A DNA stretch of 38,666 nucleotides, taken from NCBI GenBank assembly GCA_030751555.1, contig JASMFX010000059.1, forward strand, positions 1-38,666, given 5' to 3'. The stretch comes from Candidatus Woesearchaeota archaeon (GTDB lineage Archaea; Nanoarchaeota; Nanoarchaeia; Woesearchaeales; CALCXY01). The translations under genes were made by a program, and so were the position numbers. Positions 7,834-15,908 of this stretch are shown here, piece after piece. Each line of letters opens with the position of its first letter. Within the stretch, counting starts at the first letter, position 1. Below the pieces are notes generated by a model. The model worked only from the letters and a program-made list of their open reading frames with translations. It did not search any database and was not told where the DNA came from.

Positions 7834-8010
7834 ATGGCAAGAGACCAAATAAGCATGCCGTCAGGAATGGGCGGATTAATGCGATACTTTGATGAGTATA
7901 AGAGCAAAATAGAGTTTAAACCAGGACATATTATTTTTCTTTGTATAATGGTTGTTGTTATTATGATACTTCTTTATACTTATGGAGCAGCTCTTTTGGG
8001 TATTAGGTGA
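7834..8010 (+). CDS. secG: Preprotein translocase Sec61-beta subunit
   Basis: A 58-residue tail-anchored protein matching archaeal Sec61-beta. It has a short polar N-terminus with SMPSGMGGLMRYFDEY (family pattern: PSSGAGLxRYFDEE), a linker containing FKPGH, and one C-terminal transmembrane helix ending just before LGIR. It is the small accessory subunit of the SecYE(beta) protein-export channel in the cytoplasmic membrane. The start at ATG 7834 (MARDQ) is chosen over an in-frame ATG at 7813 because the TATA-like TTTTTAAA (7804-7811) lies about 27 bases upstream and would overlap the earlier start. The NAC gene follows 6 bases downstream, so protein export and nascent-chain handling are probably co-transcribed. 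Confidence 0.9.
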   Translation: MARDQISMPSGMGGLMRYFDEYKSKIEFKPGHIIFLCIMVVVIMILLYTYGAALLGIR

Positions 8011-8016
8011 GCATAG

Positions 8017-8367
8017 ATGATACCAGGAATGAATCCAAGGAAAATGGCTCAGGCCATGAAGAAGATGGGTATTCAACAAGTAGAGATAGATGCTCAGGAA
8101 GTTATTATTAAGTGTGCTGATAAGGAGATTGTGATTAATAGTCCACAGGTTTCTAAAGTTAATATGATGGGGCAGGAAACTTACCAGGTTGTTGGTCAGG
8201 CTGAGGAGCGGGCATTACTTAGTGATCCTGATATTAACGAAGAAGATGTTAAGACAGTTGTTGAACAGACAGGTAAAAGTGAAGATGATGCTCGGGCTGC
8301 AATTGAAGAGGCAAAAGGAGACCTTGCTGAAGCTATTATGAAGTTGAAGGGATTAGATTCTGAGTAA
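8017..8367 (+). CDS. nac: Nascent polypeptide-associated complex protein (archaeal NAC)
   Basis: 116 residues, with an N-terminal NAC beta-barrel domain (about 15-62; VEIDAQEVIIKCADKEIVI, then YQVVGQAEE) and a C-terminal UBA helix bundle (about 74-113; INEEDVKTVVEQTGKSEDDA). Archaeal NAC is a homodimer that sits at the ribosome exit tunnel and contacts emerging chains. The N-terminal MIPGMNPRKMAQAMKKMG is the usual basic ribosome-contact region. It follows Sec61-beta by 6 bases, so the two share a transcript. Length and domain order are normal. Confidence 0.95.
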   Translation: MIPGMNPRKMAQAMKKMGIQQVEIDAQEVIIKCADKEIVINSPQVSKVNMMGQETYQVVGQAEERALLSDPDINEEDVKTVVEQTGKSEDDARAAIEEAKGDLAEAIMKLKGLDSE

Positions 8368-8488
8368 ATTATTTAAGTTCTTTTTCTAAAAGGACATCCA
8401 AATAAAACAAAAATATTTATACCAGCGGCAACTAATATATTGGAAAGAGGATAAATAAAGTTTACTTTTATCATTGTACTATATAAAA

Positions 8489-8944
8489 ATGGAATATCTT
8501 GATGAGGCGAGGGAAGAGATTAAGAGGGTGGACCACTTAGTTTACGTAAGTCTTAAATACACTAGAACCGTAGATGTGATTAAGAGTGTTGTTGAGAGGA
8601 TAATTAACTCATTTAACTTTGTGATTTTAGAATTACTTGAGTTTGCTAAAAGCAAGAAGAAGATTAAGGATTATCCAGTTGCTCCAGGGTTGAGATGCGA
8701 CACGTTAAATAATGTTTTTTCAGATAATGATGAATTGAAGGAGTATCTTGCATTTTATCAATTACTAAGGAGGATAAGTAGAGCTGATTACACCAAAAGA
8801 GAAGAGTACAGAAGACACGTTACAATGATTACTAATTTAGATGACGGAGAAGTATTAGAAGTGCATATTGATTTACTTCAGGAATATTATACTAAGACTA
8901 AGGCTTTTGTTGAGTTTGCTAAGAATTTAGTTGAAAATGACTAA
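8489..8944 (+). CDS. Uncharacterised helical protein coupled to a MinD-like ATPase
   Basis: 151 residues from ATG 8489 (MEYLDEA); an in-frame ATG 15 bases earlier is less likely given the start of the conserved-looking helix. I do not recognise the family with certainty. The sequence is predicted almost entirely alpha-helical, without a signal or membrane helix. Charged helices surround a short loop containing YPVAPGLRCDTLNN. It overlaps the MinD-like gene by 8 bases (ATGACTAA), implying translational coupling and perhaps a physical partnership such as an adaptor or cargo for the ATPase. TATA-like elements occur at about 8410-8417 and 8452-8459. The second lies about 33 bases before the start. 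Confidence 0.75.
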   Translation: MEYLDEAREEIKRVDHLVYVSLKYTRTVDVIKSVVERIINSFNFVILELLEFAKSKKKIKDYPVAPGLRCDTLNNVFSDNDELKEYLAFYQLLRRISRADYTKREEYRRHVTMITNLDDGEVLEVHIDLLQEYYTKTKAFVEFAKNLVEND

Positions 8945-9611
8945 GTTTATTGCTGTTGCTGGAAAAGGAGGTGTTGGAAAGACCGTCACTGCTATAAATC
9001 TAGCTTCTGCGATGCATGATAATGGAAAGAATGTTATTCTTCTTGATGCTAATGTTGGAAGTCCCCATGTCGCTTTGCATCTAGGTTTTCCTGATGTTCG
9101 GGTTTCTTTGCATGAGGTTCTTGAGGGAAAGGGGGGAGTTTCTGAAGCTGTTTATGTGCACCCTTCTGGTCTGAAGGTTATTCCTTCAAATGTTTCTAGG
9201 AGTCAGATTTATTCTAAGCAGAAAGATATTAGTTCGGTTGCTTTAGAGTTGATTGGGAAGGCGCAGGTTGTTGTGATGGATCTTCCTGGTGCGATTACTG
9301 ATGATGTGCTTCCTGCATTAGGCTCTGCTGATGAGACTATTGTTGTTGCTAATCCTGAAATTAGTTCTATAAGTGATGCTTTTAAGATAATGGATACTGC
9401 TGAGGGTCTTGGTAGTTTTGCTTTGGGCGTTGTGTTGAATAGGGCTAGAAGGAATGAGAAGATTGAAGAACTTGGTAAGAGGCAGATTGGAACGATTCCT
9501 GAAGATGCTAATATTGCGAAGGCGATTTCTTTAGGTCATCCTGTTGTGCACAGTTTTCCTCTGTCTCCTGCTTCATTTGAATTTAAAAAATTAAGTGAGC
9601 GGTTGGGATAA
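8937..9611 (+). CDS. MinD/ParA-family ATPase
   Basis: A 224-residue P-loop ATPase of the MinD/ParA/SIMIBI class. The deviant Walker A is GKGGVGKT (residues 9-16), including the signature Lys. LLDANVGSPHVALHLG is the switch I region, and VVVMDLPGA carries Walker B. Archaeal members of this group position proteins or complexes at membranes or on DNA, and the cargo here is unknown. The start ATG 8937 overlaps the upstream gene stop. A TTG six bases earlier is a poorer choice. No MinE is visible, as expected for archaea. The C-terminus (PLSPASFEFKKLSERLG) could form a short amphipathic helix like the MinD membrane-targeting tail (inference). A membrane-protein gene begins 1 base after its stop. 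Confidence 0.88.
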   Translation: MTKFIAVAGKGGVGKTVTAINLASAMHDNGKNVILLDANVGSPHVALHLGFPDVRVSLHEVLEGKGGVSEAVYVHPSGLKVIPSNVSRSQIYSKQKDISSVALELIGKAQVVVMDLPGAITDDVLPALGSADETIVVANPEISSISDAFKIMDTAEGLGSFALGVVLNRARRNEKIEELGKRQIGTIPEDANIAKAISLGHPVVHSFPLSPASFEFKKLSERLG

Positions 9612-9612
9612 A

Positions 9613-10074
9613 ATGAGTGAAAGCAGATGGACTAAGGAGCACATTGACAAAACGTACGAGATAATTCAGAGGGCTAAGGCTAATAAGCCTGCACATATCA
9701 AATTTTTAGATAAGGCTGTTTACTGGGTGATATTGTTTTTTGCTATTGTTGGTAATTTTGTTATTTCTATTCCTCTGATATTGTTTTTGTTTGTTCTTTC
9801 TCCTTGGCAGATCTATTTGGTAATTGTACTGTTGGCTGGAGGTTTTGGTTTTTTGATTGAGATTTTGATTCGAGATATTGAGCATTTGGAGATGAGACAT
9901 CATGTTGGTTTTGGGTTAGTGATTCCGATTATTGCTGTTGTTAATGTTTTTTTTATTACTAATGTTGTGAATCAATTGAAGGTTGTTGGTAAGTTTAATC
10001 CTCTTGTTGTTGGGTTGGTTTATGCTATTGCTTTTATTCTGCCTTATGTTTATTATAAGTTTTATAAGAAGTGA
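9613..10074 (+). CDS. Membrane protein with about four transmembrane helices, third gene of the MinD-like operon
   Basis: 153 residues, no family recognised. A polar N-terminus (about 35 residues; SRWTKEHIDKTYEIIQRAK) is followed by hydrophobic segments at roughly 42-62, 66-86, 98-118 and 130-148. The loop between helices two and three contains IEILIRDIEHLEMRHH, which is rich in charged and His residues. The start at ATG 9613 is chosen over an in-frame GTG at 9595 because it lies 1 base after the MinD-like stop. The tight spacing suggests it functions with the ATPase and the helical protein, for example as membrane receptor or cargo. Confidence 0.75.
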   Translation: MSESRWTKEHIDKTYEIIQRAKANKPAHIKFLDKAVYWVILFFAIVGNFVISIPLILFLFVLSPWQIYLVIVLLAGGFGFLIEILIRDIEHLEMRHHVGFGLVIPIIAVVNVFFITNVVNQLKVVGKFNPLVVGLVYAIAFILPYVYYKFYKK

Positions 10075-10119
10075 ATTTTCAAAACATTTATATCTTATTA
10101 ATAATTCTTAAACTCCTAT

Positions 10120-10204
10120 GGTGGCCATAGTTCAGTGGTAGAATACAGGACTGTGGATGTTTAGCAGCAATCCTGTGATGCGAGTTCGATTCTCGCTGGC
10201 TACC
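10120..10204 (+). tRNA. tRNA-His(GUG) with a 13-base intron
   Basis: G-1 at 10120 pairs with the discriminator C at 10204, the hallmark of tRNA-His. The acceptor stem is GTGGCCA (10121-10127) with TGGCTAC (10197-10203). The anticodon stem CAGGA (10146-10150) pairs with TCCTG (10171-10175), and the anticodon GTG is at 10153-10155. The extra bases fold into a bulge-helix-bulge: helix CTGT/GCAG with bulges GGA and CAA. Cutting after the second base of each bulge removes 10157-10169 at the canonical 37/38 position and restores a 7-base loop. CCA is not encoded. A TATA-like TTTATAT lies near 10087-10093, and seven T follow the gene at 10206-10212. Confidence 0.93.
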
Positions 10205-10251
10205 CTTTTTTTAAGAATATTTATATACTGTTTTAGACTAAATTTTCTAAT

Positions 10252-13200
10252 ATGGGATTGACAGAAATAGTTGATGGTTTAAGGGATTTTGGGGAAAGGA
10301 ATGCTAATAGATTAAGGAGGTTTGCTTATTCTTCGCTAGCTTTTGGTATAGCTGCAACTGGTGCTGGGTTTGCGACAAATGCTAGGGCTCAGGGACCCAA
10401 CATGTTTGTTGATGATAGCAATGTATCTGGGATAGAAGATGGAAGCCGAGCACATCCTTTTGATACTATGCAAGAAGGGGTTGATGCAGTTGCTGATGGA
10501 GGGACTGTAAATGTAGCATCTGGTAGATATGATGAACGGATTAGTGTCACAAAAAGTCTTAGTTTAATTGGAGAGGATCCTGAAACTACTGTTGTGTATG
10601 GTGTACAGGGAGAATCATTTATTCTTGCATTGTTAGGTGGAGAGCATAATGTAAGGGGATTTACTTTTAGATCGTCTGGTTCCCATACAGGGATTTATAG
10701 TCAGATGAGTGGGAGTATAGAAAATTGTTTGTTTGTTGGTAATAGGGATGGGGTGTCTGTAGGAAGTGGGGGGAATGTTGATGTAACAAATAATACATTT
10801 TACAGAAATTTAACTGGAATAGATGTTATCGGAAACCCTAGCTCACAGGCAGAAGCAAGAATCAGGAATAATATTTTAGTTGGAAGTGATGTTGCTGGAT
10901 TGAGGGGTTCTTTTTCATCTATTTTATTTGCACATAATTGTTTATCTGGGAATAGTCAAGATTTTTTTGATTATACTCTTTCTCCAGATGATGTTGGAAA
11001 TGTTTTTGCCGATCCGTTGTTTGTGAGTGATACTGACTTTCATTTACAACTGAGTTCTCCTGCTATTGGTTCTGGAGATGTTAATGGTGTAAGTGTTGAT
11101 ATGGGGGTTTATGGTGGAACTAATGCTCCAGGTGTAAGAATATTTATTGATATGTCAATTGATAACACTTATTCATTGAGAGTCACTGAGAATCGACATA
11201 ATAATACTGTGGGCGTTAGTATAGAAGCAAACAATCCTGCTAGCACTAATGAAAATCAGTTAATTAGGGAAGCTGGTTTATTGATACCAACAAGAGCTAC
11301 ACTTGATCCTCAAAATGTTGGGATGTACTATCTCGACGAAGGTAGTTGGTATATGTTGGGAGAAAGAGTAGATGATGGCCCACTTTTACCTTTATTTTAT
11401 GAAGCTTATAAAGTATTCCTACCTCCGGTCGCTGCTGTTGATAGTTTTCTAAATAGGATGAGATCTTTTTTTGAATTTATTGATAGTGGTAGAGAAGATA
11501 TCGTTAGACCAAGAGATATAAATTTAAATTCGGGCGATTATATTAATCTTTTAGTTCCGTTTGGATCTGCGCCAATAACACGTGGGCTTAGAATAGAACT
11601 ACCCAACGCAGGTACTCAAGATTTTTTCTTCAAGTTTACTGCAAGCCAATTCCCCGTACTTGATCTTGAAACAAAAATGGAATATGGTATTGAAATAATT
11701 GAAGGTCAATCTCCGATTATTACAAAGCAGAGGAGAGGTGTGCTTATTTATCACTCTGTAGATCGAGAAATTTTTGTTGAATACTATCAAGTTGATCCTA
11801 CGTCCCCTTATACTTTGGGAGAATCAGGAGAGGTTGCATTGGATATTCCAGCATTTTCTCTAGATAGAGCTATGACTGTTGGGTTAGAGAGGTTGGTTGG
11901 AAATGAAGTTCCTGATTTGGATGGTGCGTTAAGTCCTGCATTTAGAGTAACTCCGGATGATTTAGACTTTAACCAAGATAATCAGCCAACGTTAAGGATG
12001 CGTTATTCAGATGTACTTGCGGCTCCTGGTAGAGCTATGAGATTAAACCAACAAATGGATAGAGATGTAAAAATATTTCATCATGATGGGAGTCAATGGA
12101 GTTCTTTAGATACTGTAGTTGATGGAAATTTTGCTTCTGCTGAGATCTCTGGAGGGGGGATGTATGCTGTGGGGGTTGAAAGAGAAGTTGTTATTGACCC
12201 AATACCAAGTAATATAATGTTTATTGCACAAGATTCTACTCGTTCAAGTTATGAGCTTTATTCAGTAGACCCATTTAGTCAGAGAATAACACAATTAACT
12301 AGAGGTCTTGATATCCGAGATCAAGAATGGTCTCCAGATGGTTCTGGAGTAATTGTTTATTCCGCTGAAAAAAGGCGCGCAATTATTATACCTGACGTGA
12401 ATAATGGAAATATTTTGGAAATGCCTGATGAAGTAATGGATGATGTTTGGAATTATAGATGGTCTCCAGATGGTTCTAAAATAGCCACATTAAGACCTGA
12501 TGGTCTTTATTTGATTGACACTGAAGGCATTATAACTGAATTAGTCCGAGGAGGGGTTTGGGACCATTGGTGGAATCCTGATGGTGAAAGTATTATTTAT
12601 AGTGGGGGTAGTAGAGAACGTTCAACAGAAATAATTAATATTGATGGTAGTGAACGTAGAAGATTTACAGAGGATATAGATGGGTATTTGTATTGGCTAA
12701 CTTTTTCTCCAGACAGGTCTCAATTAGCTGCTGCTCAAAGTCCATCATATTATGTAATGGACACAGATGGATCAGGAGTTCTAGAATTATACAATCATCC
12801 TACACCTAATGCTATGAATCCTTTATTTTGGTTTCAGGATGGAGGAAGTTTATTTTTTTATAGTAGTCGTGAGCGGCCTGCCGGATTCTACTCTGTAGAT
12901 TCTGATGGAAGAAATCTTCAACCATTACTTGAGGAATATTGGGATTATACAGATTTTGAAGGATTAAGGGTTGAACCTCAGTGGGGTCAAGGAGGAATCC
13001 ATGGGACACCTTATTCTTCATCTCCTGATGGGACTATGCTCGCTTTCATTGGATTTTCAACTCCTAATATGGGAATACATGTCTATGATATTGAAGAAAG
13101 AAGAGTTAGAAGGTTAACTGAAGATTTAAGACCCATATTAGGTGATATTCAATGGTCTCGGCCAATAAATCATCTGATATTAGGTGAAGAGTCCCTGCCA

Positions 13201-13806
13201 TATGATACAAATGGTGATGATAGAGTAGATATTGTTGATTTAGTGACTGTTGCTAGGGCATTTGGAAATTATTCTCCTGAAGCAGATGTTAATGGTGATG
13301 GTAGAGTAGATATTGTTGATTTAGTTACAGTAGCTTCACACTTTGGAGAAATTTATGGTAATGCAGCTCCATCAATTGTTCCTAGGAGAATGCTGCCTAC
13401 AGGCGATACAGTTAATGAGTGGCTTGAAGAAGCTCGTGAGCACCCAGGTGATTTTCCAGAATATCGAAGAGGTGTAGCAGTTCTTGAAAGGTTGGCACAA
13501 GTTTCTGCTCCAGAACAAACTAACCTTTTACCTAACTATCCAAACCCATTCAACCCAGAAACTTGGATGCCTTTTGAATTAGCAGAAACAAGTGATGTGA
13601 CTATTAGAGTTTATGATCCAAGAGGGGATGTTGTTAGGACTTTGAATTTAGGGCAAATGCCTGCTGGGACTTATAGTTCTCCGTTTAGGGCGCCTCGGTG
13701 GGATGGGAGGAATGATCTAGGAGAAAATGTTGGTTCTGGACTTTATATTATGGAATTGAATGCAGGAGATCATCATTCTACGAGAAGGATGTTGATGGTT
13801 AAGTGA
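10252..13806 (+). CDS. Giant secreted protein: beta-helix, TolB-like propeller, dockerin and FlgD-like sorting domain
   Basis: 1184 residues. Residues 1-47 are a long signal region ending ARA-Q, with a basic RLRR before the hydrophobic stretch. Residues 50-290 read as a right-handed beta-helix of the DUF1565/parallel-repeat type (FVDDSN, HPFDTMQEGVDAV, then NNTFYRN-type turns). Residues about 300-640 look like beta-sandwich domains without a clear family. From about 651 to 980 there are WSPDG-type repeats (QEWSPDGSG, YRWSPDGSK, SSSPDGTM) forming a TolB/WD-like propeller. Residues 983-1035 are a type I dockerin, with two copies of NGDxRVDIVDLVTVA that should bind calcium. Residues 1091-1184 match the FlgD-like / type IX sorting-signal fold (NYPNPFNPET, then WDGRNDLGENVGSGLYIMEL). 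The architecture is typical of bacteria, suggesting gene transfer. A TATA box near 10220-10227 fits a leaderless ATG. Confidence 0.88.
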   Translation: MGLTEIVDGLRDFGERNANRLRRFAYSSLAFGIAATGAGFATNARAQGPNMFVDDSNVSGIEDGSRAHPFDTMQEGVDAVADGGTVNVASGRYDERISVTKSLSLIGEDPETTVVYGVQGESFILALLGGEHNVRGFTFRSSGSHTGIYSQMSGSIENCLFVGNRDGVSVGSGGNVDVTNNTFYRNLTGIDVIGNPSSQAEARIRNNILVGSDVAGLRGSFSSILFAHNCLSGNSQDFFDYTLSPDDVGNVFADPLFVSDTDFHLQLSSPAIGSGDVNGVSVDMGVYGGTNAPGVRIFIDMSIDNTYSLRVTENRHNNTVGVSIEANNPASTNENQLIREAGLLIPTRATLDPQNVGMYYLDEGSWYMLGERVDDGPLLPLFYEAYKVFLPPVAAVDSFLNRMRSFFEFIDSGREDIVRPRDINLNSGDYINLLVPFGSAPITRGLRIELPNAGTQDFFFKFTASQFPVLDLETKMEYGIEIIEGQSPIITKQRRGVLIYHSVDREIFVEYYQVDPTSPYTLGESGEVALDIPAFSLDRAMTVGLERLVGNEVPDLDGALSPAFRVTPDDLDFNQDNQPTLRMRYSDVLAAPGRAMRLNQQMDRDVKIFHHDGSQWSSLDTVVDGNFASAEISGGGMYAVGVEREVVIDPIPSNIMFIAQDSTRSSYELYSVDPFSQRITQLTRGLDIRDQEWSPDGSGVIVYSAEKRRAIIIPDVNNGNILEMPDEVMDDVWNYRWSPDGSKIATLRPDGLYLIDTEGIITELVRGGVWDHWWNPDGESIIYSGGSRERSTEIINIDGSERRRFTEDIDGYLYWLTFSPDRSQLAAAQSPSYYVMDTDGSGVLELYNHPTPNAMNPLFWFQDGGSLFFYSSRERPAGFYSVDSDGRNLQPLLEEYWDYTDFEGLRVEPQWGQGGIHGTPYSSSPDGTMLAFIGFSTPNMGIHVYDIEERRVRRLTEDLRPILGDIQWSRPINHLILGEESLPYDTNGDDRVDIVDLVTVARAFGNYSPEADVNGDGRVDIVDLVTVASHFGEIYGNAAPSIVPRRMLPTGDTVNEWLEEAREHPGDFPEYRRGVAVLERLAQVSAPEQTNLLPNYPNPFNPETWMPFELAETSDVTIRVYDPRGDVVRTLNLGQMPAGTYSSPFRAPRWDGRNDLGENVGSGLYIMELNAGDHHSTRRMLMVK

Positions 13807-14064
13807 GTGAGATAGTAAGAATATGCTTTTTCGTGCAGTTTAATCATTATTTTGCTATTAAGGCTTTATAATGGATATAGCTGCTCTAGTATATATATTA
13901 GGGGAAAGCTTTAAATAGGACTTATTTCTTCCTAGTTACTCTTATCGCCACCAATAATACATGATTTAGATATACAAATTCTAAATTCGACCTAAACAAG
14001 TTCATTGGCTAATATGATTAGCTATTCAGATGAATGCTTAATGCACAATTATTAAGCACGATTT
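13807..14064 (+). other. Intergenic region and rRNA leader
   Basis: No protein gene seen. It holds the probable rRNA promoter and, in the transcribed leader, two small hairpins. The first is GCTAAT (14008-14013) with ATTAGC (14017-14022), and the second is GCTTAAT (14036-14042) with ATTAAGC (14051-14057). The 16S processing stem begins directly after. Confidence 0.6.
13902..13918 (+). promoter_or_regulatory. Probable rRNA operon promoter (BRE and TATA box)
   Basis: GGGGAAAGCTTTAAATA combines a purine-rich BRE-like element with a strong archaeal TATA box (TTTAAATA, 13911-13918). It is the best such element before the 16S gene and predicts a start near 13940. A second AT tract, TATATATATTA at about 13890-13900, is a weaker alternative. 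Confidence 0.6.
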
Positions 14065-14082
14065 AGATTTTGGTAGTGAAAC
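14065..14082 (+). repeat. 16S processing stem, 5' strand
   Basis: AGATTTTGGTAGTGAAAC is perfectly complementary over 18 bases to 15656-15673 on the far side of the 16S gene. Such stems loop out pre-16S RNA and are cut by the archaeal splicing endonuclease or related activities. Confidence 0.85.
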
Positions 14083-14171
14083 CCAAAAAATTTCTTTAAT
14101 AATTGCGGCCAATATTCGATCAAGGATATGTGTCAGAGATTTATGTTGAATAGATTTTCTGACCTAAATTA

Positions 14172-15655
<1,484 letters not shown>

Positions 15656-15673
15656 GTTTCACTACCAAAATCT
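15656..15673 (+). repeat. 16S processing stem, 3' strand
   Basis: Perfect reverse complement of 14065-14082 (18 bases). It closes a helix around the whole 16S gene. Confidence 0.85.
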
Positions 15674-15685
15674 TTTATAATTATC

Positions 15686-15805
15686 GGGCCCGTGGCTCAA
15701 TGGTAGAGCGTCGCCCTTGCATGATTTTTTCAAGTAAGGCGGAGGCTTCGGGTTCAAAACAACCAGTTGCGTAAAGCAATTGTTGTGAACTTCCCGACGG
15801 GTCCA
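15686..15805 (+). tRNA. tRNA-Ala(UGC) with two introns (anticodon loop and T-loop)
   Basis: Acceptor GGGCCCG (15686-15692) pairs with CGGGTCC (15798-15804); the discriminator is A15805. The D stem is GCTC/GAGC and the anticodon TGC is at 15718-15720. Intron 1 (15722-15736, 15 bases, position 37/38) sits in a perfect bulge-helix-bulge: stem TCGCC/GGCGG, helix CTTG/CAAG, bulges CAT and TAA. Intron 2 (15759-15791, 33 bases, position 59/60) sits in a second one: T stem TCGGG/CCCGA, helix TTCA/TGAA, bulges AAA and CTT, then an internal hairpin around CAGTTGC/GCAATTG. Cutting after the second base of each bulge gives a normal 7-base anticodon loop and the T-loop TTCAAAT. The position between 16S and 23S is the usual archaeal site for tRNA-Ala. 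Confidence 0.93.
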
Positions 15806-15823
15806 TTCCTAAATTTCATACTT

Positions 15824-15867
15824 ATCTTTTCATAAAAGATAGCAATTCAATATTTGGAATATTGAAT
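15824..15867 (+). other. Two perfect hairpins in the spacer before 23S
   Basis: ATCTTTT (15824-15830) pairs with AAAAGAT (15834-15840) across a 3-base loop. ATTCAATATT (15845-15854) pairs with AATATTGAAT (15858-15867) across TGG. They lie between tRNA-Ala and the 23S processing stem, and may be RNA processing or pausing elements. Confidence 0.6.
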
Positions 15868-15891
15868 GAAGGGTTGATTTACATTGATGAG

Positions 15892-15908
15892 ACCATGCAT
15901 AAATTAAG
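15892..15908 (+). repeat. 23S processing stem, 5' strand
   Basis: ACCATGCATAAATTAAG is perfectly complementary over 17 bases to 18875-18891, enclosing the 23S gene. Confidence 0.85.

Noticed and set aside
13210..13335. Direct DNA repeat (AATGGTGATGATAGAGTAGA and its near copy at 13291) as a possible CRISPR or mobile repeat
   Set aside because: It is the duplicated calcium-binding half of a dockerin domain inside an open reading frame.
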